Source: Aeromicrobium massiliense JC14 (GTDB lineage Bacteria > Actinomycetota > Actinomycetes > Propionibacteriales > Nocardioidaceae). From it: a stretch of 64,000 bases of DNA. Position numbers and translations under genes: made by a program. The notes beneath the pieces are model-generated. The model searched no databases, was not told the DNA's origin, and saw only the letters and a list, made by a program, of their open reading frames with translations. The stretch spans positions 754,841-818,840 of the forward strand of contig NZ_HE978636.1 in the NCBI RefSeq assembly GCF_000312105.1. The letters run 5' to 3'. Shown in pieces: positions 19,393 through 27,580 of the stretch. Positions within the stretch are counted from its first letter, which is position 1. Every line of letters begins with the position of its first letter.

Positions 19393-19694
19393 GGGGGACT
19401 CCTTCTGCTGGGGACCGTCCTCGCACTCGGCATGCGGTGCGAGCGGTGGGAGCGGCGGGACTCCAGGGGGTGGGACGCCGGACCCAGGCCTCACGCTTTC
19501 CCGGGCCCCGGGGTCGGTCAACGCGTTGCGGAGAACGCTGCGGGACTAGTCCGACGGAACCGTTGCGGGCTCGTTGCGGGACGCGGGACCTTTCCGCAAG
19601 ACCCCGCAGGATTCCGGCGGACAAAACGTCTTGTCGCGGCGGCGGGGTGGTGGCAAGGTCGCGCGTGGGAGCCCGCCCGCGGAAGGAACCGTCC
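19393..19694. promoter_or_regulatory. Divergent control region of the exopolysaccharide locus
   Basis: These 302 bp separate the dehydrogenase operon from the GT2 gene and contain no plausible gene. Repeated CGTTGCGG-type octamers occur at 19524-19531, 19561-19568 and 19572-19579, with a variant CGCTGCGG at 19536-19543. A perfect palindrome GGACTAGTCC overlaps this region at about 19544-19553. An imperfect 16-bp palindrome GACAAAACGTCTTGTC lies at 19620-19635. These are candidate operators, perhaps for the LAL regulator encoded at 20953-23598. Confidence 0.45.
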
Positions 19695-20969
19695 ATGACC
19701 TGGTTGCTGGTGACGGCGACGCTGATGCTCGGCCTGACGACGCTGTGCTGGGCCTGCGTGGGCCTGGCTCGCCTGCTCGTGCGCCCCGGCCGCGGACGTC
19801 ACCTGGCGCCGGAGGGATCCGACCGGCTCACGGCCCGCGACGTGGCCGTCCTGGTCGCCGCGCACGACGAGGAGGCGGTCATCGCGGGCACCATCGAGGC
19901 GGCCGCCCACCTCGTGGGTGCCGACCAGGTCTTCGTCGTCTCGGACGCGTCCAGCGACGGCACCGTCGACGTCGTCCGGGCGCACGGCGCCCACGTGATG
20001 GACCTGTGGCCCAACCGCGGCAAGGCCGGGGCGCTCGTGGCCGGCCTGGAGCACTTCGACCTGGCCCGCCGGTTCGAGGTCGTCATGCTGCTGGACGCCG
20101 ACAGCCGCCCCGCGGCCGACTACCTCGAGACCGGTCTGCCGCTGTTCGAGCCCGGCGTGGTGGCGGTGGCCGGACGTGCCACGACGCTGCAGGAGACGCC
20201 GTCCGCCACCCGGGCCGGACGCGTCCTGGTGGCGCACCGCGAGCGGACGTACCTGGCGGTGCAGACGCTGCACAAGTTCGGCCAGGCCGCCGCCCGCGCG
20301 AACGTCGTCACGATCGTGCCGGGCTTCGCCAGCATGTACCGCACGTCGATCCTCGATCAGGTCGACATCGCCGCCCCCGGGCTGGCGATCGAGGACTACA
20401 ACATGACGTTCGAGATCCACACCAAGGAGCTCGGCCGCATCGCGTTCGACCCCCGCGCGGCGAAGGCGTACACCCAGGACCCGGACACGCTGGGCGACTA
20501 CGTGAGCCAGATGAGCCGCTGGGGGTTGGGCTTCTGGCAGACGGTGCTGCGCCACCGCCCGCTCCTTCGGCCGGGCATCTTCCTGGCCAGCCTGGCGATG
20601 TTCTGCCTGGAGGTCGTGCTCAGCAGCCTGCTGCTGACCGTCGTGCTGCCGGCCGCGGCGATCGGTGCCGTGGCGGCGCTGCTGAGCGGCACCGGGGCGG
20701 ACCTCGGCGGGGCGGCGACCGCGGTGGACCTGTTCGTGCCCAGCACGGTGCTCGCCGCGGGCATCGTGCTGCCCGACCTGCTGCTCACCGTCTACGCGGC
20801 GGTGCTGGCCCGGCGGTGGAGCTACCTGTTCCTGGCCCCGGCGTTCGTCCTGCTGCGCATCGTGGACGCCTGGGTGAACCTGCGGGCGCTGTCGCGCGCG
20901 CTGCGCGGCGGCTCGTCGGGCGTGTGGCGCAGCCCGACCCGGCGCGCCGTGGTCAGTCCGTCGTCCTGA
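19695..20969 (+). CDS. Membrane glycosyltransferase family 2 (processive polysaccharide synthase-like)
   Basis: This 424-aa protein has one N-terminal transmembrane helix (residues ~3-28), a GT2 domain and about three to four C-terminal helices (~295-325, 350-372, 377-395). Motifs are VAAHDEEAVIAG (54-65), DASSDG (84-89), DAD (134-136), ED (233-234, probable catalytic base) and QMSRW (272-276). The last is the Q-x-x-R-W motif of processive synthases such as PgaC, NodC and hyaluronan synthase. It would polymerise a UDP-sugar and extrude the chain. Start ATG has GGAAGGA upstream. It diverges from the precursor/deacetylase operon and overlaps the convergent LAL regulator by 17 bp. Confidence 0.88.
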   Translation: MTWLLVTATLMLGLTTLCWACVGLARLLVRPGRGRHLAPEGSDRLTARDVAVLVAAHDEEAVIAGTIEAAAHLVGADQVFVVSDASSDGTVDVVRAHGAHVMDLWPNRGKAGALVAGLEHFDLARRFEVVMLLDADSRPAADYLETGLPLFEPGVVAVAGRATTLQETPSATRAGRVLVAHRERTYLAVQTLHKFGQAAARANVVTIVPGFASMYRTSILDQVDIAAPGLAIEDYNMTFEIHTKELGRIAFDPRAAKAYTQDPDTLGDYVSQMSRWGLGFWQTVLRHRPLLRPGIFLASLAMFCLEVVLSSLLLTVVLPAAAIGAVAALLSGTGADLGGAATAVDLFVPSTVLAAGIVLPDLLLTVYAAVLARRWSYLFLAPAFVLLRIVDAWVNLRALSRALRGGSSGVWRSPTRRAVVSPSS

Positions 20970-23598
20970 GCCGGCCGTCGAGCACGGCCACGAGCTGGGC
21001 GCGCGAGGCGACGCCGATCGTGCGGTAGATGCGGGTCAGGCGCAGCTCCACCGAGCGCACCGACAGGTGCAGGTCCGCGGCGATCTCGCGGGTGCGGCGT
21101 CCGGCCATGGCCAGGCGGACGATGTGCCGCTCCTCCTCCGAGAGCGCCGACACGGCCTCGACGTACGGGTCGCGGGCCACCGGCTTGAGCTGCTCGGCGA
21201 GCCGCTCGGCCCAGGCGTGGGCCCCGCTGCGCTCGAACGTGGCGTCGGCCAGCATGCGGATGCGGCGGGCCTCGTCGACGTCGCCGCCCTCGGCCAGGCG
21301 CTCGGCGTACGCGGTGAGCGTGCGGCCCAGCTCGTAGGGAGAGGTGTCGGGCGGCGCGTCGGCCACGACCTTCGCCAGGTGGGGGACGGCCTCGGGCACG
21401 GGCAGCAGCAGGCCACGCGCCCGCGCGAGCGCGACGCGGCTCCACGGCGAGGAGTGCGGACCGACGCGCTGCTCCAGCAGCGTCAGGACCGACCGTCCCT
21501 CGCCGGTGCGCCCGGTGCGCACGCAGGTCTCGACGTAGTCGGCGCCGTGGCGCAGCAGCGCGGGGTCGCGGAAGGCCAGGCCCTCGGCGTGGGCGCGCCG
21601 CAGCACCTCGAGCGCGGCGTCCCAGTCCTCGTCCAGGACGTGCGTCGCACCGAGCAGCGACAGCAGCCGGGCGTGCACGGACGGCGCCGAGTGGCGCTGC
21701 GCCTGGTCCAGGCCGATGGAGATGAGGTCGCGCGCCCGCTCGAGCCGGCCGTCGGACCACGCGTACCAGGCGCGGACGTAGGCCTCCTCGCTCGGACCGT
21801 GGAACGTCCAGGGACGGTTGTCCTCCCAGTCGTCGATCGCGGCGCGGCCGCGGCGCAGGTGCCCGGAGCGGGTCTCGTTGAGCACCTGGCCGTAGCGGGC
21901 CAGCTGGCCCCACACGGCGGTGGCGGACCGGCGACGGGTCAGGGCGACGGTGAACAGCCGTCGGGCGAGCGCGTGCTGCTGGCGCAGCGTGGCCGCCCGT
22001 CCGGCGAGCACGAGGTGCGGGAGCGGCATGCTGCGCGGGTCCTCGGCCTGCGGGTCGCGGCCCGGGGCCGGGTCCTTGCCCTCGAGGGCGTCCAGGACGT
22101 CGGTCAGCCGGCTCACCTGGGCCTGCCGCTCGGGGTCCAGGTCGACGCCGAGCTGCTCGAGCCGCTCGAGCTGGGCCCGGGCCGGCCCGGGCTGCCAGCG
22201 CTCGACGTGCGACATCGTCGTGAGCTCCAGCAGCGCGACGGCCGCCTCGGGCTCGTCGACGGACTCGGCGTCGACGAGCGCGTTGACCATCTCGTCGCTG
22301 GTGCGGCGCACGTCCAGCAGCTCGATCGAGAGCCGCAGCGCCATGAGCTGGAGCGGCTCGCCGGTCTGGGCCAGGTCGATGTCGCGCACGTAGCGTCCGG
22401 CCAGGCTCGTCTCGCCGCGCTCGAGCAGCCGGACGACGAGCCGGCTCAGCGCCTCGCCGTGCTGGGTGCCGGACGGCACGCCCGCGGCCCGCTCGGCGTA
22501 CTCGACCGCCGGCCAGATGAAGTTCTCCTCGGCCAGGTCGACCGCCGCCTCGACCAGCGTGGTGGCGTGCAGGTGCAGGCCGTCGACGAAGCTCAGGTGC
22601 CACGCGGCGATGCGGGGCTCGTCCTTCGCCGCCTCGGCGAGCGCGGCGTGCAGCGAGCGGCGGCGCTGGCCGGACTGGCTCCAGTACAAGTGGGTGCGCA
22701 CCCGCGGGTCCTGGACGACGACGTGCGCGCCGAGGGCGCGCAGCAGGCCGAGGTCGACGAGGTCCTCCAGCGCCCCGCTCCAGCGCGGGTCGAGCGAGAG
22801 CAGGGCCTCGCGGTGGGCCAGGGGGGCCAGCGCGGCCGCGGCGAGCGGACGCCGCAGCGCCGGCTCGAGCCCGTTGAGCCGCTGCTCAGCGACGGCGTCG
22901 AGCGTCGGGCTCGGGCGCAGGGGCAGGGCGAGCCGGGTGCTGCCGTTCAGCTGGTCCGAGCCCAGCAGGCTGAGCTGCTCGGTCAGCAGCTTGGGGTTGC
23001 CGCCGGCGAAGTGGGCGACGATCGGCACGAGCGCCGGGTCGGCGTCCCCGAGCAGTCCCTGCACCAGCTCGTGGCTCCGGGCGCGGCTCAGCGGCGCCAG
23101 GGTCAGCGCGCGCAGCGCGGCGAACGGACCGCCCGCCGGCGGCGTGGTCGTGGTGAGCACCATGCGCAGGTTGGTGCCGGGCAGCCGGCTCGCGACGGTG
23201 CCCAGCAGGCTCTGGCTCACCTCGTCCATGAGGTCGACGTCGTCGACCAGGACGAGCATGGGCGGCAGCCGCATGCCGGCGAGCAGGGCGACCAGGTCGT
23301 GCCCGGCGGCGAACAGGCCCACCGGGTCGTCGCTGCGCACGTCCAGGTGGCGCACGAGCTCGCCGCGGTGGTCGCCGCGCAGCTCGGCCAGGAGGGCCGA
23401 CACCCCGGACACCGGGAAGCCCGCCTCGGCCGGGTTGGCCCGGACGACCACGGTCGGCAGGCTCGGGTGCGAGCGCAGCCGGTCCAGCAGGTGCGACTTG
23501 CCCGAGCCGGGCTCCCCGACGACGACGAGCGCGCTCTCGGGGGCGTCGAGCATCGCGGCGACGGTCTGGGTGATCTGGGCTGCGTCCGGTGTGTGCAT
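20953..23598 (-). CDS. LAL-type LuxR family transcriptional regulator (ATPase + HTH)
   Basis: This 881-aa regulator has an N-terminal AAA/STAND-like ATPase with Walker A GEPGSGKS (28-35) and a Walker B-like MLVLVDDVDL near 105. A long helical TPR/MalT-like middle follows, and a C-terminal LuxR HTH covers about residues 815-875 (LSEEERHIVRLAMAGRRTREIA). Large ATP-binding LuxR regulators activate transcription on binding an inducer. ATG 23598 is chosen (GGGAGAG upstream); the frame is open to 23706. Its 3' end overlaps the GT2 gene tail to tail, suggesting it regulates the exopolysaccharide locus; the inducer is unknown. Confidence 0.88.
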   Translation of the reverse strand: MHTPDAAQITQTVAAMLDAPESALVVVGEPGSGKSHLLDRLRSHPSLPTVVVRANPAEAGFPVSGVSALLAELRGDHRGELVRHLDVRSDDPVGLFAAGHDLVALLAGMRLPPMLVLVDDVDLMDEVSQSLLGTVASRLPGTNLRMVLTTTTPPAGGPFAALRALTLAPLSRARSHELVQGLLGDADPALVPIVAHFAGGNPKLLTEQLSLLGSDQLNGSTRLALPLRPSPTLDAVAEQRLNGLEPALRRPLAAAALAPLAHREALLSLDPRWSGALEDLVDLGLLRALGAHVVVQDPRVRTHLYWSQSGQRRRSLHAALAEAAKDEPRIAAWHLSFVDGLHLHATTLVEAAVDLAEENFIWPAVEYAERAAGVPSGTQHGEALSRLVVRLLERGETSLAGRYVRDIDLAQTGEPLQLMALRLSIELLDVRRTSDEMVNALVDAESVDEPEAAVALLELTTMSHVERWQPGPARAQLERLEQLGVDLDPERQAQVSRLTDVLDALEGKDPAPGRDPQAEDPRSMPLPHLVLAGRAATLRQQHALARRLFTVALTRRRSATAVWGQLARYGQVLNETRSGHLRRGRAAIDDWEDNRPWTFHGPSEEAYVRAWYAWSDGRLERARDLISIGLDQAQRHSAPSVHARLLSLLGATHVLDEDWDAALEVLRRAHAEGLAFRDPALLRHGADYVETCVRTGRTGEGRSVLTLLEQRVGPHSSPWSRVALARARGLLLPVPEAVPHLAKVVADAPPDTSPYELGRTLTAYAERLAEGGDVDEARRIRMLADATFERSGAHAWAERLAEQLKPVARDPYVEAVSALSEEERHIVRLAMAGRRTREIAADLHLSVRSVELRLTRIYRTIGVASRAQLVAVLDGRLRTTD

Positions 23599-23780
23599 GC
23601 GCTCTCCCGCGGTACGTCGGGGTCGTGAAGGTCCGTTCAGGGCTCCTGTATCTGGAGTCGGCGGGGTCTCGGCCGGGCTCGGCGACGACAATGTAACCCG
23701 GTTCACAGACCAGAAAAACGGTTTCGGCAGACAAGGGGCCCGGAGTGCCCAGTCCCTCCGTGCGTGCCAGACTCCGGCGC

Positions 23781-24806
23781 ATGAGCGACCTGCACGCCTT
23801 CGCGGCCGGGCTCCCGAAGGCCGAGCTCCACGTCCACCACGTCGGGTCCGCGTCGCCGCGCACCGTGGCCGAGCTGGCGGCCCGGCACGCCGGGTCCTCT
23901 CCGGTGCCGGCCGACGTCGACGCGCTCGCGGACTACTTCACGTTCACCGACTTCGGCCACTTCATCGAGGTCTACCTGTCGGTCGTCGACCTGGTCCGCA
24001 CCCCCGAGGACGTGTGGACGCTGACCTACGAGGTCGCCCAGGACCTGGCCGCCCAGCGGGTGCGCTACGCCGAGCTGACGCTCACCCCGTACACCTCGAT
24101 CGTGCGCGGCATCGCGGCCGAGGCGTACTGCGAGGCGGTCGAGGACGCGCGGGTGCGCGCCGAGCGCGACCTGGGCCTCGCGCTGCGCTGGTGCTTCGAC
24201 ATCCCCGGCGAGTCCGGGCTGGAGGCCGCGGACGTCACGCTCGACACCGCGCTGCGCCTGCGCCCCGACGGCCTGGTCTCGTTCGGTCTCGGCGGGCCCG
24301 AGCTGGGCGTGCCGCGGCCGCAGTTCGCCCCGCACTTCCAGCAGGCCCGGGCGGCCGGACTGCACAGCGTCCCGCACGCGGGCGAGTCCACGGACGCGCA
24401 GACGGTGTGGGACGCCGTCGAGCACCTCGGCGCGGAGCGGATCGGCCACGGCATCCGCAGCGTCGACGACCCGGCGCTGCTCGCCCTGCTCGCCGAGCGC
24501 GGCATCGCCCTGGAGGTGTGCCCGACCTCGAACGTCCGCACCCGTTCGGTGCCGTCGCTGGCCGAGCACCCGCTGCCGGCGATCGCGGCGGCCGGCGTGC
24601 CCTTCTCCATCTCCTCGGACGACCCGCCCATGTTCGGCACCACGCTCACCGACGAGTACCTCGTCGCCGCGGACCTGCTCGACCTGGACGAGGCCGGTGT
24701 CGCCGAGCTGGCGCGCCAGGCGGTGCGCCAGTCGTTCCTGGGCGACGCGGGCAAAGCAGCCCTGATCGCCGAGGTCGACGCCTACGCGGTCGGTCCGACG
24801 CCGTGA
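23781..24806 (+). CDS. Adenosine deaminase-like amidohydrolase
   Basis: This 341-aa protein of the ADA family has metal-binding HVH in LPKAELHVHHVGSASP (residues 9-24), HAGES near 195, ERIGHGIRS near 216, CPTSNVRT near 248, and ISSDDPPMFGT near 275 (metal and catalytic Asp). Canonical ADA has HVHLDGA where this has HVHHVGSA, so the substrate-ribose-contacting Asp is missing; substrate may be adenosine or a modified nucleoside. ATG 23781 is preferred over 23745, as the extra residues are unconserved. A CAGACT hexamer lies six bases before it. It overlaps the next small gene by 4 bp. Confidence 0.85.
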   Translation: MSDLHAFAAGLPKAELHVHHVGSASPRTVAELAARHAGSSPVPADVDALADYFTFTDFGHFIEVYLSVVDLVRTPEDVWTLTYEVAQDLAAQRVRYAELTLTPYTSIVRGIAAEAYCEAVEDARVRAERDLGLALRWCFDIPGESGLEAADVTLDTALRLRPDGLVSFGLGGPELGVPRPQFAPHFQQARAAGLHSVPHAGESTDAQTVWDAVEHLGAERIGHGIRSVDDPALLALLAERGIALEVCPTSNVRTRSVPSLAEHPLPAIAAAGVPFSISSDDPPMFGTTLTDEYLVAADLLDLDEAGVAELARQAVRQSFLGDAGKAALIAEVDAYAVGPTP

Positions 24807-25210
24807 GGTGGGGCCGCCGACCGGCGCCCGAGGACCCGGACGCCGTCGCCGTCGAGGCGTTCCTCGACGCGGCGGCCACGCGCCTGGAGGCCCGGACGGT
24901 ACGCGGCGCCGAGCGTCCGTCGGTGCAGGACGCGCTGTGGCTGTGCCCCTGCTACAGCGACGAGGACCCTCCGGTGCTGCTTCTGTGCACGACCGAGCAG
25001 GGGGAGGTGCTGTGGTCGCGGGTGCCGATCCGGTCCAGTGCGCTCGACCTGGTCGCCGCTCGCCGATTCACCGGCGCGCACACGCATCCGGAACAGGTGC
25101 TCGACTGGCTCCACGGGAGGGCGGACGACCCGGGGTTCGACGCCCCCGACGCCGAGGACCTCGAGATCGCGAACGGTCTGCGCGACCGGCTGGCCGGACC
25201 GGCCCGCTAG
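24803..25210 (+). CDS. Conserved small protein of unknown function
   Basis: This 135-aa protein begins at GTG 24803, which overlaps the ADA-like stop codon. It has no signal peptide or transmembrane helix. The most notable segment is DALWLCPCYSDEDPPVLLLC, about residues 49-68, with three cysteines, but there is no second cysteine cluster that would form a clear metal site. I do not recognise a family. Its coupling to the deaminase suggests a shared transcript rather than a shared function. Confidence 0.6.
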   Translation: MRWGRRPAPEDPDAVAVEAFLDAAATRLEARTVRGAERPSVQDALWLCPCYSDEDPPVLLLCTTEQGEVLWSRVPIRSSALDLVAARRFTGAHTHPEQVLDWLHGRADDPGFDAPDAEDLEIANGLRDRLAGPAR

Positions 25211-25247
25211 GGGCGCCCCCCGGCGTCCCCAGCGGGCGAGGGTCGGC

Positions 25248-26039
25248 TCAGCCCCAGTTCGTGCCGCGCGAGCGGGTCACGACGCGCGTCCACGGACCCC
25301 GCGGGACGTCCCGGCTGTCGACGAAGCGCCAGCGGACGCCGCGGTTGATGCCGTTCAGGCTCTTGAAGTCCAGGCAGCCGGTGAGCGCGGGCGAGACGTC
25401 CATGCCGGCGCCGCCGTAGCGCTTGTTCTTCGGGCGCTGGTTCTTGGTGCCGAAGACGTAGCGGGTGTCGCTGTACTGGCCCGGCCCGGCGTCCTGGATC
25501 TGGCCGTAGCAGCGACGCTTGCCCTTGCGCAGCTCGACCCAGCGGTTCTTCATCAGGCTGTACGCGCGGTTCTTGACCTTGCCGCGGTAGGCGGCCTGCC
25601 CGGCCCACGGCACGACCTTGCCGCGGCTGCGGAAGTTCTTGGTGACGTTGACGTCGTCGTAGGGCAGGTCGAGGTAGAACGGGTTCTCGCGCGGCTTCAT
25701 GTGCCGCGGGAAGTAGCCGTTGCTGCGGGTGCGGCGCTCGGTGCGGCAGTCGCCGTTGCGGCGCACGCCGTCGCAGCCGCCGAACCGCTTGTACCAGCGG
25801 TCGTCGTAGGCCGAGATGCGCTGGGACCCGTCGGACGCGTTCGGGTCGAAGATCTCGCCGACCCAGAACGTGGTCGCGGTGATGTTCGTGTGCCACGGGT
25901 ACTTCGTGGACTTCGCGCTGCTCGGCGTCGTGGTGGTGCCCAGGGCCACGGCCAGCGACGTCACCAAAACGGCAGCGGCGGCGAGGGCGCGACGAGCGCG
26001 GCGGGAGCGCGGCGCGCGGGGGCGGAAGGAGCGGGTCAC
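25248..26039 (-). CDS. Secreted four-cysteine protein, paralogue of 12948-13727
   Basis: This 263-aa protein from GTG 26039 has a classic signal peptide: Arg-rich head, hydrophobic AAAAVLVTSLAVALG, and a probable cleavage near SSA-KS. The mature domain matches the protein at 12948-13727 over its whole length, with the same four cysteines (GGCDGV, GDCRTE, RRCYGQ, TGCLDF) and the blocks TATTFWVGEIFDP, ENPFYLDLPYDD, MKNRWVELR, QDAGPG and GAGMDVSPAL. The frame is open further upstream to 26117, but GTG 26039 gives the signal peptide. It is monocistronic, and upstream are two clean palindromes. Function unknown; an envelope or wall role is inferred. Confidence 0.75.
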   Translation of the reverse strand: MTRSFRPRAPRSRRARRALAAAAVLVTSLAVALGTTTTPSSAKSTKYPWHTNITATTFWVGEIFDPNASDGSQRISAYDDRWYKRFGGCDGVRRNGDCRTERRTRSNGYFPRHMKPRENPFYLDLPYDDVNVTKNFRSRGKVVPWAGQAAYRGKVKNRAYSLMKNRWVELRKGKRRCYGQIQDAGPGQYSDTRYVFGTKNQRPKNKRYGGAGMDVSPALTGCLDFKSLNGINRGVRWRFVDSRDVPRGPWTRVVTRSRGTNWG

Positions 26040-26133
26040 GGGGTCCGATTCTCCCGCAGTTTGGCGGAAAACGCCAAAATCTGCGCAACAACGGTTGCGC
26101 ACCGCGGGGGCCGCCACCGTCTAGCATCGCGGC
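26040..26133. promoter_or_regulatory. Divergent intergenic region with two tandem palindromes
   Basis: TTTGGCG-GAAAA-CGCCAAA spans 26060-26078 (7-bp perfect arms) and TGCGCAAC-AACG-GTTGCGCA spans 26082-26101 (8-bp perfect arms). Both lie between the secreted protein gene (minus) and the SDR gene (plus). TAGCAT at 26122-26127 ends six bases before the SDR ATG and is its probable -10. The palindromes are candidate operators or an RNA hairpin in the secreted-protein leader. Confidence 0.55.
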
Positions 26134-26928
26134 ATGTCCCTCCCCACCGACGCGCGCGTCCTGGTCACCGGGGCCGCGTCCGGCCTCGGGCTGGCCCTCG
26201 TCCGCCAGCTGGTCGACCGCGGCGCCCACGTGCTGGCCACCGACGTCGCCGAGACCGTCCCCGACTCCCTCGCGGGGCTCGACCGCGTGACGTACCGCCG
26301 GCTCGACGTGACCAGCGACGTCGACTGGTCCGCCGCGCGCGACCACGTCGTCGAGACCTGGGGCCGCCTCGACGTGCTGTTCAACAACGCCGGCGTCGCC
26401 GCCGGCGGACGCATCGAGCTGACCGAGATGGACCAGTGGCAGTGGATCGTCGACGTCAACCTGCTCGGCGTCGTCCGCGGCTGCCGGACGTTCGCGCCGC
26501 TCATGGTCGAGCAGGGCTCCGGCCACCTGGTGAACACCGCGTCCGCCGCCGGTCTCGTGCACATGCCGACGATGAGCGAGTACAACGCGGTCAAGGCCGG
26601 CGTGGTCGCGCTCAGCGAGACGCTGTTCTTCGAGCTGCACGACGCCGGCGTGCACGTGACCGCCGTCTGCCCCACGTTCTTCCGCACGAACCTGGCCGCC
26701 TCGCTGCGCGGCAAGGACGAGCAGGCCCAGCGCACCGCCGAGAAGCTCATCTCGCGCGCCAAGGTCGGGGCCGACGAGGTGGCCGAGCGGGTGCTCGACG
26801 CCGTCGACCGCGACCGCCGGCTGGTCGTCCCGAACGCCGACGGGCGCGCGATCTACGCGCTCAAGCGGCACGCGCGACCGGTGTACGACCGGCTCGTCCT
26901 GCGCACGCTGCGCGGCCGGGGCCGCTGA
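26134..26928 (+). CDS. Short-chain dehydrogenase/reductase
   Basis: This 264-aa classical SDR has VTGAASGLGLALV (TGxxxGxG, residues 11-23), FNNAGVAAGG (NNAG), a catalytic Ser in NTASAAG, and YNAVKAG (YxxxK) near residue 150. It probably uses NAD(P)H with an unknown alcohol, ketone or lipid substrate. It is leaderless by its TAGCAT box. The stop overlaps the start of the phosphatase gene, and a second SDR lies just downstream, so the three form one operon. Confidence 0.9.
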   Translation: MSLPTDARVLVTGAASGLGLALVRQLVDRGAHVLATDVAETVPDSLAGLDRVTYRRLDVTSDVDWSAARDHVVETWGRLDVLFNNAGVAAGGRIELTEMDQWQWIVDVNLLGVVRGCRTFAPLMVEQGSGHLVNTASAAGLVHMPTMSEYNAVKAGVVALSETLFFELHDAGVHVTAVCPTFFRTNLAASLRGKDEQAQRTAEKLISRAKVGADEVAERVLDAVDRDRRLVVPNADGRAIYALKRHARPVYDRLVLRTLRGRGR

Positions 26929-27572
26929 TGGGCACGCTGCTGCTCGTCCGCCACGGCCAGGCCTCGTTCGGCACCGACGACTACGACCGGCTCACCCCGC
27001 TCGGCGAGCGTCAGTCGCTGAACCTCGGCTACGCCTGGGAGGCCGGCGGCTGGAGCCCCGACGTCGCGATGGTCGGCTCGCTCAAGCGCCACCACCAGAC
27101 CGCGATCGCCTCGCTGGACGTCCTGGGCGACGTCGACGGGTACGACCAGGACGCGGGCTGGGACGAGCTGGACTTCGAGCCGCTCGTCGACGCGTACGCG
27201 CCGGGCACCCCGCGCGACGACCCGAAGGGCTTCCAGAAGGCGTTCGTCGCGGCGACCGCGGCCTGGACCCGGTCCGAGCTGACCGGCGTGGCCGAGACGT
27301 TCACCGACTTCAGCGCCCGGGTGCTCACCGCCTTCGAGGCGGTCGCGTCCTCGGTGGGCCGCGGCCAGACCGGCGTCGTCTTCACCTCCGGCGGGCCGAT
27401 CGCGGTCGTCGCCGCGCACCTGCTCGGGGGCGGGCCGGACCTGTGGTCGCGGCTCAACGCCGCCATGGTGAACACCAGCACCACCAAGATCGTCCTGGGC
27501 TCGGCCGGCCGCACGCTCATCAGCTTCAACGAGCACGGCCACCTGCCCGCCTCCGACGTCACCTACCGATAG
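26928..27572 (+). CDS. Histidine phosphatase family protein (phosphoglycerate-mutase-like)
   Basis: This 214-aa protein starts MGTLLLVRHGQASFG, with the RHG phosphohistidine motif at residues 8-10. It has a downstream FTSGGPIAVVAAHLLG segment where many family members carry the second catalytic histidine; here a Gly-Gly takes that place. This is common in the bacterial subgroup but leaves activity uncertain. It is translationally coupled to the SDR upstream (TGATG). The substrate is unknown. Confidence 0.8.
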   Translation: MGTLLLVRHGQASFGTDDYDRLTPLGERQSLNLGYAWEAGGWSPDVAMVGSLKRHHQTAIASLDVLGDVDGYDQDAGWDELDFEPLVDAYAPGTPRDDPKGFQKAFVAATAAWTRSELTGVAETFTDFSARVLTAFEAVASSVGRGQTGVVFTSGGPIAVVAAHLLGGGPDLWSRLNAAMVNTSTTKIVLGSAGRTLISFNEHGHLPASDVTYR

Positions 27573-27580
27573 GAGCCACC

